Positions 34,561 to 42,899 of a DNA stretch of 64,000 nucleotides are shown here, in pieces. The stretch spans positions 310,001 to 374,000 of the forward strand of contig JAVJON010000007.1 in the NCBI GenBank assembly GCA_040216765.1, written 5' to 3'. The DNA comes from Marinibaculum sp040216765. GTDB taxonomy: Bacteria; Pseudomonadota; Alphaproteobacteria; Ferrovibrionales; Ferrovibrionaceae. The position numbers and the translations under genes were made by a program. The first letter of the stretch is position 1. Every line of letters begins with the position of its first letter. The notes beneath the pieces were generated by a model, which had not been told where the DNA came from, did not search any database, and was given only the letters and a program-made list of their open reading frames with translations.

Positions 34561-35364
34561 TCAGTTCGTATTGTCCAGCTGCCCGGGATAGGTGGTCGGC
34601 AGGCCGCCTTCGGCATCCTGGGGCGCGCAGGAGAAGCCGCATCGGCTGCCCTCCGCGCCCGGCGTGCAGTCGGCCAGCTCGAGCAGCACGGGGATCGGGC
34701 TGGTGATGTCCGGCACGGTGGTGGTGATCGTCGCGTCCGGATCGCCCCAGGGTCCGACCGGCCCGAACGGGTCGCCGGCGACCGCGCCGCCATAGGCGAA
34801 GCCGCCGCCCGGGGCGGGCTGCACGATCGGCGCGGGGCCGACGGTTTCCTGCTCCTTCACGTTCATGCCCTCGTAGGGGAACATCTTGTTGAGCGGCAAC
34901 AGGCAGGAGCCGTCGATGCGCATCGGCCCGTCGGCCGCCTTCAGGGCCTTGGCCACCTGGGCCGGGTCGCTGTCGCCGGCCACCCGTGCCGGCGCCGTGC
35001 TGATGCCGTTGCAGCGCCCCGTGGCGTGCAGCTTCAGATTGTCGGTGCGCCGTTCCAGGTTGAGGTTCAGGTTCGTCGAGCGGTCGCGGCTCAGGGTGAT
35101 CCGGCACCCCGGCGCATTCGGCGAGTCGCAGGCCAGCCCGTCGTCCCAGGTGATCGACAGGTCGGCGCAGGTGTTGTTGACCAGCTGCAGCCGATAGCTC
35201 TGGCCACCGCCGGCCGCAATGGCCGGTTCCGCGACCGCCAGCAGGCCCGCCGCGGCGATCGCCGCGACCGGTAACAGGCGCCTGCCCTGCCGCAGCCAGC
35301 CCGCCCGCATCGCCGGGCGCATCCTCTGCATTGCTGTCCGCATCCTTGCCGCTCCTGCCGTCAT
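34561..35364 (-). CDS. Exported cysteine-rich protein of unknown function
   Basis: Not recognised. From ATG 35364 the 267 residues start with an Arg-rich leader and a membrane/signal segment (LLPVAAIAAAGLLAVAEPAIA). The mature part has at least eight cysteines, grouped as NNTCADL, GLACDSPNAPGCRI, TGRCNG, DGSCLLPL, LADCTPG and RCGFSCAPQ, suggesting disulfide-bonded structure outside the cytoplasm. A Gly/Pro-rich middle (about 165-215) looks disordered. Several upstream in-frame ATGs exist; the start is not firmly set. It precedes the YdcF-like gene by 45 nt. Confidence 0.55.
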   Translation of the reverse strand: MTAGAARMRTAMQRMRPAMRAGWLRQGRRLLPVAAIAAAGLLAVAEPAIAAGGGQSYRLQLVNNTCADLSITWDDGLACDSPNAPGCRITLSRDRSTNLNLNLERRTDNLKLHATGRCNGISTAPARVAGDSDPAQVAKALKAADGPMRIDGSCLLPLNKMFPYEGMNVKEQETVGPAPIVQPAPGGGFAYGGAVAGDPFGPVGPWGDPDATITTTVPDITSPIPVLLELADCTPGAEGSRCGFSCAPQDAEGGLPTTYPGQLDNTN

Positions 35365-35545
35365 CTCGACCCCATCCTCGCAGTGGCGGGCTTGTAACAC
35401 GCCGGACCGCGCGGGCAATCCGCAAGATACTAGCCTGAATCGCCCTCCGCACGGCCAGCCCGCAGCCCTGGCCGCAATGCCCTTGCATTGCGCCCGGCCC
35501 AATCGCTATTTGGGACGGTGCCAGCGGCAGTGGCGCAACCTGCAG

Positions 35546-35635
35546 GGATGGGTGGCCGAGCGGTTGAAGGCACCGGTCTTGAAAACCGGCAAGGCGGCAA
35601 CGTCTTCGTGGGTTCGAATCCCACCCCATCCGCCA
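35546..35635 (+). tRNA. tRNA-Ser (UGA anticodon)
   Basis: Complete cloverleaf: acceptor stem GGATGGG/CCCATCC, a D-arm with the GGTTGAAGG loop, anticodon arm CCGGT-CTTGAAA-ACCGG with anticodon TGA, a long type-II variable arm as expected for Ser, a T-arm GTGGG-TTCGAAT-CCCAC, and an encoded CCA. It marks the boundary with a stretch of lower GC and foreign-looking genes. Confidence 0.97.
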
Positions 35636-35956
35636 AAATCCCTCAATCTGCTCCATTTAAGAACGCCAAACATCGCCGTTTCCCGCACAAAGCAAAAAAC
35701 GCCCGATCAAGATGGAGCGGAGGCTCAGGAGATTCATTTTCTCCATTTCCGACAAAGCCGATTCGACAAAGCCGATTTTGCGGGTGTACCCAGCCAGCGA
35801 CTGCTGCGACCGATAAAGGAATTCGAAGTCGCCATCGATCGCGCCGTTGGCAAGGAGGTGAGAGCGTTGCATGTCGGCGCCATGTGCTGATGGGGCTTGC
35901 TCGCCGACAACAAACAGCGCATCTTGTGGTGAACAACAAGTTGATGGCGCCGCCAA
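35636..35956. other. Island start: non-coding, lower-GC stretch after the tRNA
   Basis: 321 nt of visibly different composition (A-rich runs such as near 35690) between the tRNA 3' end and the MerR-like gene. It contains a 14-bp perfect tandem duplication, CGACAAAGCCGATT at 35750-35763 and 35764-35777. Open frames on either strand give no family match. It is likely the promoter region of the island operon plus junction DNA. Confidence 0.5.
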
Positions 35957-36439
35957 ATGACAGTTCTCTACACTCCAGGCCAGTTAAGGAGCGCTGTCTC
36001 GATCGCACCGGAGACCTATCGCCACTGGAAAAAGGCACTCGCCCCGCTTGATCGCGGTCGCGGACACAGCCCCTGCTTCAGCTCGGGCGACATGGTTGCC
36101 ACCTCGGTCATTCGCACGCTTGCGACTGATCTTTCGGTTCGCGTTAGCGCGCTGGCGCCAATCGCAGCAGCACTGTTTGAGCTGTGCAACGTATCGCCGT
36201 GGCCGGTTCTCGAGCGCACGAAGGTCATCCTCAATTTGCAGGAGGCAGAGGTGCGCCTCGCGGCAGAACTGGCGGAAGCGCACAGCAATCAACCGCTGAT
36301 CATCATTCCTCTGCGAGCGATTGTTGCGCACTTGCGCGAGCAGTTGCTCGCAGCAACCGATCACCTAGAGCAACCATCTTTGCTCTTTCCACCCATCCCC
36401 ATCGCGAGCGCGGCAACCGCGCAACGAGGCCGGCAATGA
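35957..36439 (+). CDS. MerR-like DNA-binding protein, first gene of the island operon
   Basis: 160 residues. The N-terminus resembles a MerR-type winged helix-turn-helix: LYTPGQLRSAVSIAPETYRHWKKAL, then the GRGHSPCFSSGDMVATSVIRTL wing/helix, where classical MerR proteins have RYF and a hydrophobic helix. The remainder is helical (LQEAEVRLAAELAEAH). It overlaps the methylase start by four bases (ATGA), so it is part of the same operon and could be its regulator or a DNA-recognition subunit. No close family is recognised. Codon use and GC are lower than in the flanking core genes. Confidence 0.65.
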   Translation: MTVLYTPGQLRSAVSIAPETYRHWKKALAPLDRGRGHSPCFSSGDMVATSVIRTLATDLSVRVSALAPIAAALFELCNVSPWPVLERTKVILNLQEAEVRLAAELAEAHSNQPLIIIPLRAIVAHLREQLLAATDHLEQPSLLFPPIPIASAATAQRGRQ

Positions 36440-38922
36440 GCGCGCTCGATCAGATCGCCATGGCTGCACACCGCGCGGGGTATCGCGCCGAAGCCGTGGT
36501 GCGCGACTATGCGTTCGCCGACGTGCTTGCCGAAGGCAACGATACGCGTACCGTGCCACTGGTTGCGTTCACACGCACACCCCCATCCTATCGCTCGGCT
36601 GCCTTTGGCGTGGTTGAAAGTGATGGGCGTTCCTCCATCGAGCTCGTTCAGTCGCACCGTGCGCTCGGCGCGCCGCTGCTGTTCGTCATCGACCGCAATG
36701 ATGTCACGGTCTGGCAGGTTCGCAGCGAAGGGCCGCCGCGAGCGCTCGAGAAGATCAAGGTCGACCAGCTCACTGACCTATTCGAACGCAACGAACCGGA
36801 CTGGCATCCTGACGCGATCCATCGCGCAAAGGCGGTGGGAAGCCCTGCGGCCGGTCATCAGCTTGATTTCGTCGACCTAGGACTCCTGCCGGCGATTGAA
36901 GGCGAGATCCACCTAAAACTTGAGCGCCTGCTTGTCGAGACGCTCGCTCTGGCGCGCAAGGCGCCAGGTGGGAGTCGGCTCGACGTGCGAACCATGTTCA
37001 GGGTCGTGTTCCGCCTGCTGGCCGCCAAGGTTCTAAAGGATCGCCGCCACCCGTTCTCGGCGGAGTGGAATACCGACGACCTAGCTTCGATTCTGACAGC
37101 GATCGAGCGTTATTACAGCCTGTCACAAATCGACGGACGGACCAATCCCGTACTGACGCGTATGTTCAGCGCGGCATGGGCACATCTTCGCGCTGGTATT
37201 AGTTTTTCCAATATCTCAGCGGACGTTCTTGCATTCGTGTATGAGAATACGCTGGTGACGCCAGAAGCCCGCAAGCTGTTGGGGACGCACAGCACGCCGC
37301 GCCAAGTGGCGGAGTATATCGTCCAGCGGCTTGAACTGCACCGCTATGATCCCACCGATCTCCAGATCTACGAGCCATGCGCCGGTGCAGGCGTCTTCTT
37401 AGTATCGGCGCTCAGACACTTGCGGGATCTGCTGCCCGTGGGATGGTCGGATCAAGAACGTCACAACTTTCTGATCGAACACATCGCGGGTGACGAAATC
37501 GATCCCTTCGCCTGCGAGGTAGCAACGCTTTCCCTGATCCTAGCCGATTATCCCAACCACAATGGCTGGCATATCCGTGAAGCGGATCTACTCGTCGACG
37601 GTGCGTTGGCGAAGGCGCTGGTCGGGAAGAATGTGATCGTCTGCAACCCTCCCTTCGAAGCGTTCACCCAAGAAGAAAAGGAGCGCTACCCGGAAGCGAG
37701 CCGGAAGCCGACAAAGGCGGTCGCGGTGCTGTGCGCGGTGATCGATGCGCAGCCCCTCGCCATCGGGTTCATATTGCCGCGGTCCTTCATACTGGAGAAG
37801 CAGTTCGCGGAACAGCGTCGCCGCATCGAAGAGCTATACGGCTTCGTCGAGATTGTTGAACTGCCGGACCGCATTTTCGGTGCATCAAGTGTCGAGTCCG
37901 CCGCGCTGATCGCGCGCGATCTGCGATCCAAAGGATCGACGCGCGTCACGATCCGGTCAGCGGAAGTTGCCGACCGTGATCGGGTGGAATTCCTGAAAAC
38001 CGGCCGCACGACGGTGCAGCGCGAGACCACACGGGACGCCGCGCAGTCGGAGGGGAAACTTTGGATCCCCTCACTGCAAGATTTGTGGACCTACCTTGCA
38101 GAAGCTCCGCGGCTCGGAACGATCTTCAAACCAAGATGGGGACTGCGCTGGAACTATGAACAGGATCTCGCCGCAAGCGATGTCGAGAAGGAAGCCTTTC
38201 GCAGGGGGTATCTGAACGCCCGACGCTTTCAGCAATATGCCGGCGTTCGCGCGACCTGGCTCGATTTTAATCTGGAGAATCTGCGTGAGGGCTACGATCA
38301 GGATTGGTCGAAGCCGAAGCTCATCATGAATGCGACACGGCTCAGCCGGGGCCCCTGGCGGGTCGGCGCGATCGCCGATCTGGAATCGCACCTCTACTCG
38401 CAGCAGTTCTTCGGACTTTGGCCGCTCATCGACATGCCACCGGAAAGCCTGCTTGCTTTTAGCGCTGTTATGAATGGCCCGGTCGTCAATGCCTATCTTG
38501 CCGTTCATTCACCCAGGGACCGCTTCCGTTCAAACGTGGTCGCACAGGCTCCCATGCCGACTTCCATCCCGAAGGAGCTGCCCAAGCTCGTTCAGGACTA
38601 TCTGGGCATCCTAACCAAGGGTCGTCTATTTGACGAAGGCGGTGCTGATCCTGCCTATCTACTTGCAGCGATCGATGCCACCGTACTGCGCGGCTATGAT
38701 CTGCCGCTACGGCAGGAGCGCCAGCTGCTGAGCTTTTTCCGGGATGCAGAACGCCCGGTTCCTCATCAATGGGCGCACTGGGACGACTTGTTTCCGGTGC
38801 GTGGCCTGACGCTTGCTGAGCGCATCTCCGGCCGGTTCCATGCGAGCGGCGACTGGGTCAGAAAGATTTTTCGCGCACTCCCCGATGAAGAGATCACGCT
38901 GCTGCGCGACTATGTGGCCTGA
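36436..38922 (+). CDS. N6-adenine DNA methyltransferase (Eco57I/type IIG-like)
   Basis: 828-residue gamma-class DNA methylase. Motif I YEPCAGAGVFLVSALRHL (near residue 310), an acidic motif II region AGDEIDPFACEVATLSL, and motif IV NPPFEAF (near residue 403) mark N6-adenine methylation. The 280-residue N-terminal part has strand/helix order like a restriction-enzyme nuclease or HsdR-N domain, but the D-ExK residues are not evident. The C-terminal ~350 residues (for example PKLIMNATRLSRGP and YSQQFFGLWPL) resemble target-recognition domains. Flanked by a MerR-like protein and a PIN nuclease in one operon, with no separate restriction enzyme visible. The ATG is set by the ATGA overlap with the preceding gene. 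Confidence 0.85.
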   Translation: MSALDQIAMAAHRAGYRAEAVVRDYAFADVLAEGNDTRTVPLVAFTRTPPSYRSAAFGVVESDGRSSIELVQSHRALGAPLLFVIDRNDVTVWQVRSEGPPRALEKIKVDQLTDLFERNEPDWHPDAIHRAKAVGSPAAGHQLDFVDLGLLPAIEGEIHLKLERLLVETLALARKAPGGSRLDVRTMFRVVFRLLAAKVLKDRRHPFSAEWNTDDLASILTAIERYYSLSQIDGRTNPVLTRMFSAAWAHLRAGISFSNISADVLAFVYENTLVTPEARKLLGTHSTPRQVAEYIVQRLELHRYDPTDLQIYEPCAGAGVFLVSALRHLRDLLPVGWSDQERHNFLIEHIAGDEIDPFACEVATLSLILADYPNHNGWHIREADLLVDGALAKALVGKNVIVCNPPFEAFTQEEKERYPEASRKPTKAVAVLCAVIDAQPLAIGFILPRSFILEKQFAEQRRRIEELYGFVEIVELPDRIFGASSVESAALIARDLRSKGSTRVTIRSAEVADRDRVEFLKTGRTTVQRETTRDAAQSEGKLWIPSLQDLWTYLAEAPRLGTIFKPRWGLRWNYEQDLAASDVEKEAFRRGYLNARRFQQYAGVRATWLDFNLENLREGYDQDWSKPKLIMNATRLSRGPWRVGAIADLESHLYSQQFFGLWPLIDMPPESLLAFSAVMNGPVVNAYLAVHSPRDRFRSNVVAQAPMPTSIPKELPKLVQDYLGILTKGRLFDEGGADPAYLLAAIDATVLRGYDLPLRQERQLLSFFRDAERPVPHQWAHWDDLFPVRGLTLAERISGRFHASGDWVRKIFRALPDEEITLLRDYVA

Positions 38923-38928
38923 CCCGGG

Positions 38929-39432
38929 ATGGACGCCTATCTCTTCGACACGACCGTCTTGTCGATCTATCTTGATCCGACGCATCCGCTCCATGCCGAG
39001 AAGAACCAATCTCTGAACGCGTTGCCAGCCGACGCGCCACGCTTCGTTTCTACGGTCGCGCTTGCCGAACTCGCCTTTGGGACACGCCTCGCGGCCGTGA
39101 TCGGCAAAAGAAATCTTCCCGCACTTGACGCCATCCTCGCAGAAGCGCGGACCTACGCCGTCCTAGATCTCACTCACCACACCGCGACTGCCTATGCCGA
39201 CCTGAAAGCTCGGATTGCGAAAAAGTATCTGGCCAAAGTTCTGCGCAAGGATCGCCCGAAATATATCGAGGAATGGGTGGATAAGGCCACGGGTAAAAAG
39301 CTCGGCATCGACGAGAACGATCTGTGGATGTGCGCGCAGGCTAAGGAACGCGACTTGGTTTTCGTGACCGCCGACGCGCGCATGAAGCGCATTCCAGCCG
39401 CCGACAACGAAGTTAGAATGCTGATCGTCTAG
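38929..39432 (+). CDS. PIN-domain (VapC-like) ribonuclease
   Basis: 167-residue PIN-fold nuclease. Acidic active-site residues are visible: Asp in YLFDTTVLSIY, Glu in VALAELAFGTRL, Asp in DENDLWMCAQA and Asp in VTADARMKR. VapC toxins cleave tRNA or rRNA. It is longer than most VapCs, with an insertion around residues 95-120 (YLAKVLRKDRPKYIEEW). No VapB-like antitoxin adjoins it; the upstream genes are the methylase and the MerR-like protein. The 6-nt gap to the methylase implies cotranscription, so it may be the effector of a methylase-linked system. Confidence 0.85.
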   Translation: MDAYLFDTTVLSIYLDPTHPLHAEKNQSLNALPADAPRFVSTVALAELAFGTRLAAVIGKRNLPALDAILAEARTYAVLDLTHHTATAYADLKARIAKKYLAKVLRKDRPKYIEEWVDKATGKKLGIDENDLWMCAQAKERDLVFVTADARMKRIPAADNEVRMLIV

Positions 39433-39644
39433 CGCCAGCGAAGCTCTAGGAGAAATGACCGAGTTCAGAAACCAAATCATCCTTTATGCGGCCTTAGAGG
39501 GCTATGGAGTAGACATAGTTCTCATCGCTATCCCGCATGTCCCGCCACCCTCCGGGCTTCGGGTGGCAGGCCACTCGGAACTGGCCAGAGGATAGTACGC
39601 CTGGAGGGAGGGAGTGTCTCTCGAAGCCTTGGCGAATCCCAGGA

Positions 39645-40091
39645 TCACCCCTGCGCGGGCTTCCAGTCGGCCGGCGGGATGACGTTGACCATCCACGGGA
39701 CGCCGAACCGGTCGACCAGGGAACCGAAGCCGGGCGACCAGAAGGTTTCGCCGAAAGGCATGACGGCCTTGCCGCCGTCCGACAATTGCTCGAACCAGCG
39801 CTGGCCTTCGGCCCTGTCCCCGGTGTGCAGGGTGACGTCGAAGCCGTTCTTGGGCTTGTCGATGCCGGGCGCCCAGCCGGTGTCCATGTCGGCGCCCATC
39901 AGCGCCTGGTCGCCGACATCGAGCCAGCAATGCATCAGCCAGGTCTTGTACTTCTCGTCGGTGATCGGCATGTCGGGCGGCGCATCGCCATAGGGGATGG
40001 CGGCGGTGATCTTTCCGCCCAGGACCTTCGCGTAGAACTCGAACGCCTCACGGCACTGGCCCCGGAAGCTCAGGCTGGTCACGATCTTCAT
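39645..40091 (-). CDS. VOC/PhnB-like protein
   Basis: 148-residue glyoxalase/bleomycin-resistance-fold protein of the PhnB-like branch (also called 3-demethylubiquinone 3-methyltransferase-like). Conserved segments: SLSFRGQCREAFEFYAKVLGG at the start, LMHCWLDVGDQALMGAD, and the family's ending FGSLVDRFGVPWMVN. Function unknown. ATG 40091 starts the domain directly. It is paired with a second PhnB-like gene 41 nt upstream. Confidence 0.85.
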   Translation of the reverse strand: MKIVTSLSFRGQCREAFEFYAKVLGGKITAAIPYGDAPPDMPITDEKYKTWLMHCWLDVGDQALMGADMDTGWAPGIDKPKNGFDVTLHTGDRAEGQRWFEQLSDGGKAVMPFGETFWSPGFGSLVDRFGVPWMVNVIPPADWKPAQG

Positions 40092-40132
40092 GTCTGTCTC
40101 TTTCTCTTTCTGCGTGTTGGCCGGGATGCAGG

Positions 40133-40528
40133 TCAGGGGAGATTGAGCTGCCAGGACACGCCGAAGCGGTCGACGACCCAGGCGAAGCGCCTGCTGAAGC
40201 CGTAATCGTCGGGCGGCATCAACACCTCGCCGCCGTTCGACAGGCCGGCGAACAGCCGCTCCTGCTGCCCGGCCGAATCGCAGTCGACGAAAAACGACCA
40301 GGACGGCGTGAAGTCGAAGGCGTGGCTGACCGGGCTGTCGCTGGCGCGTACCTTCTGTCCGGCGGCCCTGAACCCGGCGAGCTTGATGCTGCCCTCCGCC
40401 CCCTGCTCGCCCTTCTGCCAGCGGGTGATACTGAGGATCTCGCCATCGTCGAACAGCGAGACATAGAGGTTCATCGCCGCTTCGGCCGTGCCGCCCTGGA
40501 ACATCAGGAACGGTTGCATACTGGACAT
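40133..40528 (-). CDS. Second VOC/PhnB-like protein
   Basis: 131 residues, same fold: SMQPFLMFQGGTAEAAMNLY at the start, SFFVDCDSAGQQERLF in the middle and DRFGVSWQLNLP at the end, the conserved finish of this family. The tandem with 39645-40091 suggests duplication. A striking 18-bp palindrome lies upstream at 40594-40611, likely the operator for both. No regulator gene is next to it. Confidence 0.85.
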   Translation of the reverse strand: MSSMQPFLMFQGGTAEAAMNLYVSLFDDGEILSITRWQKGEQGAEGSIKLAGFRAAGQKVRASDSPVSHAFDFTPSWSFFVDCDSAGQQERLFAGLSNGGEVLMPPDDYGFSRRFAWVVDRFGVSWQLNLP

Positions 40529-40593
40529 GGCCCGCTTCCTTGCACGCTTGACCCTGGAAAGGCGGCCGGCTGCGCCAGCTGGCCCTTTGCATG

Positions 40594-40611
40594 TACGTTG
40601 ATATCAACGTA
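40594..40611. promoter_or_regulatory. 18-bp perfect palindrome before the PhnB-like pair
   Basis: TACGTTGATATCAACGTA, a complete 18-bp palindrome in the gap between the PhnB-like genes and the VanB-like gene. Its low GC against the surrounding GC-rich DNA and the half-site TTGATATCAA core are typical of MarR- or ArsR-type operators. Confidence 0.6.
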
Positions 40612-40672
40612 AAGGTGCCCGGGATGTCAACCTTTGCGTGCCATGAGACCGGAGTCCCGCCCGGGCGCGCGC

Positions 40673-41647
40673 CTACAGGTCGAGGACGAGCCGCTCCCCG
40701 CGGGCGCGGGAGACGCAGAGCATCATCGTGCTGCCGGCCTGGCGCTCGGCGGCGGACAGGACATGGTCGCGATGCTCCACCTCGCCCGCGCAGACCGGCG
40801 TCTCGCAGGTGCGGCAGAGCCCTTCGCGGCAGCCATACGGCACCGCGATCCCGTTCGCTTCCAGCACCTCCAGGATGCTGCGGTCGGCCGGCACCGGCAG
40901 CAGCCGGCCGCTGCGGCGCAGCTCCACCGTGAAGGCGGTCGCACCGGCGGGCGGGCTGGCGCTGCCGGCCGCGGTGAACCATTCGAAATGGACGCGGCCG
41001 TCGGGCAGCCCGGCAGTGGCCGCCGCCACCGCCGCCATCAGACCGGCCGGCCCGCAGCAATAGACCTGCTCGCCCGCGGCCAGGCCGTCCAGCGCCGCGC
41101 CCAGGTCGAGGGTGCGGCCGGCTTCGTCGTCGAAATGGAAGTCGGTCCGCCCCTCGGCGCCGAGCGCCGAGAGATCCTCGTAGAAGGCGGCACGCTGGCG
41201 GCTGCGGGCGGCATAGGCCAGGCGCCAGGGCCGGCCGTTGCGCCGGCACCAGCGGATCATCGGCATGATCGGCGTGATGCCGATACCGCCGGCGATGAAG
41301 CGGTAGGCCGCTGCGGCCTCATCCAGCGGGAAGTTGTTGCGCAGACCCGTGGCGGTCAGCCGGTCGCCGCTGCGCAGGCTGCCATGGATATAGGCGGAGC
41401 CGCCGCGGCTCTCCGCCGCCAACCCCACGGCCAGCAGGTAGCGGTCGGCATCGCGGCCGTCGTTCACCAGCGAATAGTGCCGGACGAGGCCGTTGGGCAG
41501 GACCAGCTCGACATGGCCTCCCGGATCGAGCGGCGGCAGCCGCCCGCCGTCCGCCGCCGCGAGTTCCAGCATCATCACGTCGCGCGCCTCGGCACTCACC
41601 GCGGCCACGCGCAGGTCCAGCGGCGCCGCGGGCGATACCGCATTCAT
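40673..41647 (-). CDS. Oxygenase reductase, VanB-like (FMN/FAD, NAD, C-terminal [2Fe-2S])
   Basis: Electron-transfer component of 324 residues. Flavin-binding RHYSLVN, the NAD-binding FIAGGIGITPIMPMI, and a C-terminal plant-type ferredoxin domain with GCREGLCRTCETPV and a fourth Cys in MMLCVSRA. This order matches phthalate-dioxygenase-reductase/VanB-type reductases. It lies 15 nt after the Rieske oxygenase gene (VanA-like), so they form a two-component monooxygenase. Confidence 0.92.
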   Translation of the reverse strand: MNAVSPAAPLDLRVAAVSAEARDVMMLELAAADGGRLPPLDPGGHVELVLPNGLVRHYSLVNDGRDADRYLLAVGLAAESRGGSAYIHGSLRSGDRLTATGLRNNFPLDEAAAAYRFIAGGIGITPIMPMIRWCRRNGRPWRLAYAARSRQRAAFYEDLSALGAEGRTDFHFDDEAGRTLDLGAALDGLAAGEQVYCCGPAGLMAAVAAATAGLPDGRVHFEWFTAAGSASPPAGATAFTVELRRSGRLLPVPADRSILEVLEANGIAVPYGCREGLCRTCETPVCAGEVEHRDHVLSAAERQAGSTMMLCVSRARGERLVLDL

Positions 41648-41662
41648 CGTCGGCGCGGCCGG

Positions 41663-42796
41663 TCAGAGCAGTGCCCGGCGCGACCCGCCGGCCGCGCCGG
41701 CCGCGGCGGCTGGCATGGCCGCGGGTATGGCCGCGGGCGCGGGCGCGGCAGCCGGCGCCGCCTGCCCGGCCTGCTCCGCCTCGATCATGCGGTCCAGGGT
41801 CCAGCGGAAATGCGACAAAGCGGCATCGGCGGCGACCGCCTGCATGCGGAAGCCGGGATCGGCGTCCAGCACCCGCTGCTGCTCCTCGATGATGTGCTTG
41901 TCCTCCATGAAGCCCTCGATGAGGCTGTCCAGGAGGGAGCGCGAGACATTGCCGTCCGCGCCTTCGAAATCGTTCAGGTAGACCCAGAAGAAGTGGGTGC
42001 TGCCGGCGGTCTCGGGGGTCATGAACTGGGCGTTGCGGTACTGCCGGGCGCCTGCCAGGTTGCCTTTCTCCGCGCCGCTGCCGGCCGGGGCGAACAGGGA
42101 TTCCAGGGCGAAGATGCCGGGGATGTACATCGTGCCGATGTTGCGCCGGTCGACCCGGGCCTGCTTGTCGGGGATCACCTTGCGGTGGAACGGCGGCGGC
42201 GCGCTGTCCATGTGCCAGCGTTCCACCCGGAAGCCGTTCGCCAGGCGCTCGATCGAGACCGGCTTCGTCTTGTAGGCATAGTCTTCCGAGCCGCCGAGCG
42301 TGTTGGTATGGACGAAGGCGAGATGGGCGAAGTCGCTCAGATTGTCGACGATCAGCAGGTAGCTGGCGTCATAGTGCATATAGGCCGGGATGCCCTTCCA
42401 CGCGGGGTCCTCCATGAAGGGCAGGTCGACGATCTTCGCCGGGTCGGCCAGCGCCGGTTCGCCCATCCACAGCCAGACCAGTCCATAGCGCTCCGCCACC
42501 GGATAGCTGCGGACGCCAAGGCCGGGCGGGACGGTTTCCTGCCCGGGGATCTGGATGCAGGCCCCGTCCGGGTCGAATTTCAGCCCGTGATACATGCAGC
42601 GGACGCAATCGCCCTCGACCCGGCCGAGCGACAGCCGCGCGCCGCGATGGCAGCAGCGATCGTCCAGCGCGACGACCCGGCCGCTGTCGCCCCGGAACAG
42701 CAGGATCCGGGTCTCCAGGATCGTGCGGGCGAGCTTCCTGCCGTCGATCAGTTCGTGATCCCAAGCGGCGACGTACCAGCAGTTCCTCAGGAACAT
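41663..42796 (-). CDS. Rieske monooxygenase, VanA/TsaM-like oxygenase component
   Basis: 377 residues. Rieske ligands Cys48-x-His50 and Cys67-x2-His70 (RCCHRG and CMYHG); mononuclear iron site in DNLSDFAHLAFVH. The VanA-type start MFLRNCWYVAAW is diagnostic of O-demethylase/toluenesulfonate methyl-monooxygenase relatives. A C-terminal Ala/Pro-rich tail (residues ~345-375) is a non-conserved extension. ATG 42796 has a GGAGG-like AAAGGGAGGAC upstream. Vanillate is a plausible but unproven substrate. Confidence 0.88.
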   Translation of the reverse strand: MFLRNCWYVAAWDHELIDGRKLARTILETRILLFRGDSGRVVALDDRCCHRGARLSLGRVEGDCVRCMYHGLKFDPDGACIQIPGQETVPPGLGVRSYPVAERYGLVWLWMGEPALADPAKIVDLPFMEDPAWKGIPAYMHYDASYLLIVDNLSDFAHLAFVHTNTLGGSEDYAYKTKPVSIERLANGFRVERWHMDSAPPPFHRKVIPDKQARVDRRNIGTMYIPGIFALESLFAPAGSGAEKGNLAGARQYRNAQFMTPETAGSTHFFWVYLNDFEGADGNVSRSLLDSLIEGFMEDKHIIEEQQRVLDADPGFRMQAVAADAALSHFRWTLDRMIEAEQAGQAAPAAAPAPAAIPAAMPAAAAGAAGGSRRALL

Positions 42797-42828
42797 GGCG
42801 TCCTCCCTTTGCGGCCAACTGCGATTAA

Positions 42829-42844
42829 GTCCAGAATAGTGGAC
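42829..42844. promoter_or_regulatory. Inverted repeat between VanA-like and LysR genes
   Basis: GTCCA-N6-TGGAC in the 103-nt divergent gap, a candidate binding site for the adjacent LysR regulator controlling the oxygenase genes. Position and symmetry are suggestive; binding is inference. Confidence 0.4.
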
Positions 42845-42899
42845 GCCGCTTGCGGAAATAAACCATGGATCATGAAAACACTGTTCGGATTGCTGGACA

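Noticed and set aside
35734..35922. Minus-strand 62-codon frame after the tRNA
   Set aside because: No start signal, no recognisable domain, Ser/Arg-rich; treated as non-coding.
39433..39644. Short frames between the PIN gene and the first PhnB-like gene
   Set aside because: About 210 nt with no conserved frame; it holds a possible hairpin (CCACCCTCCGGGCTTCGGGTGG near 39544) and the island boundary only.
39620..39650. Possible att duplicate of the tRNA-Ser 3' end
   Set aside because: Only a 9-bp match (CGAATCCCA); too short to distinguish from chance.
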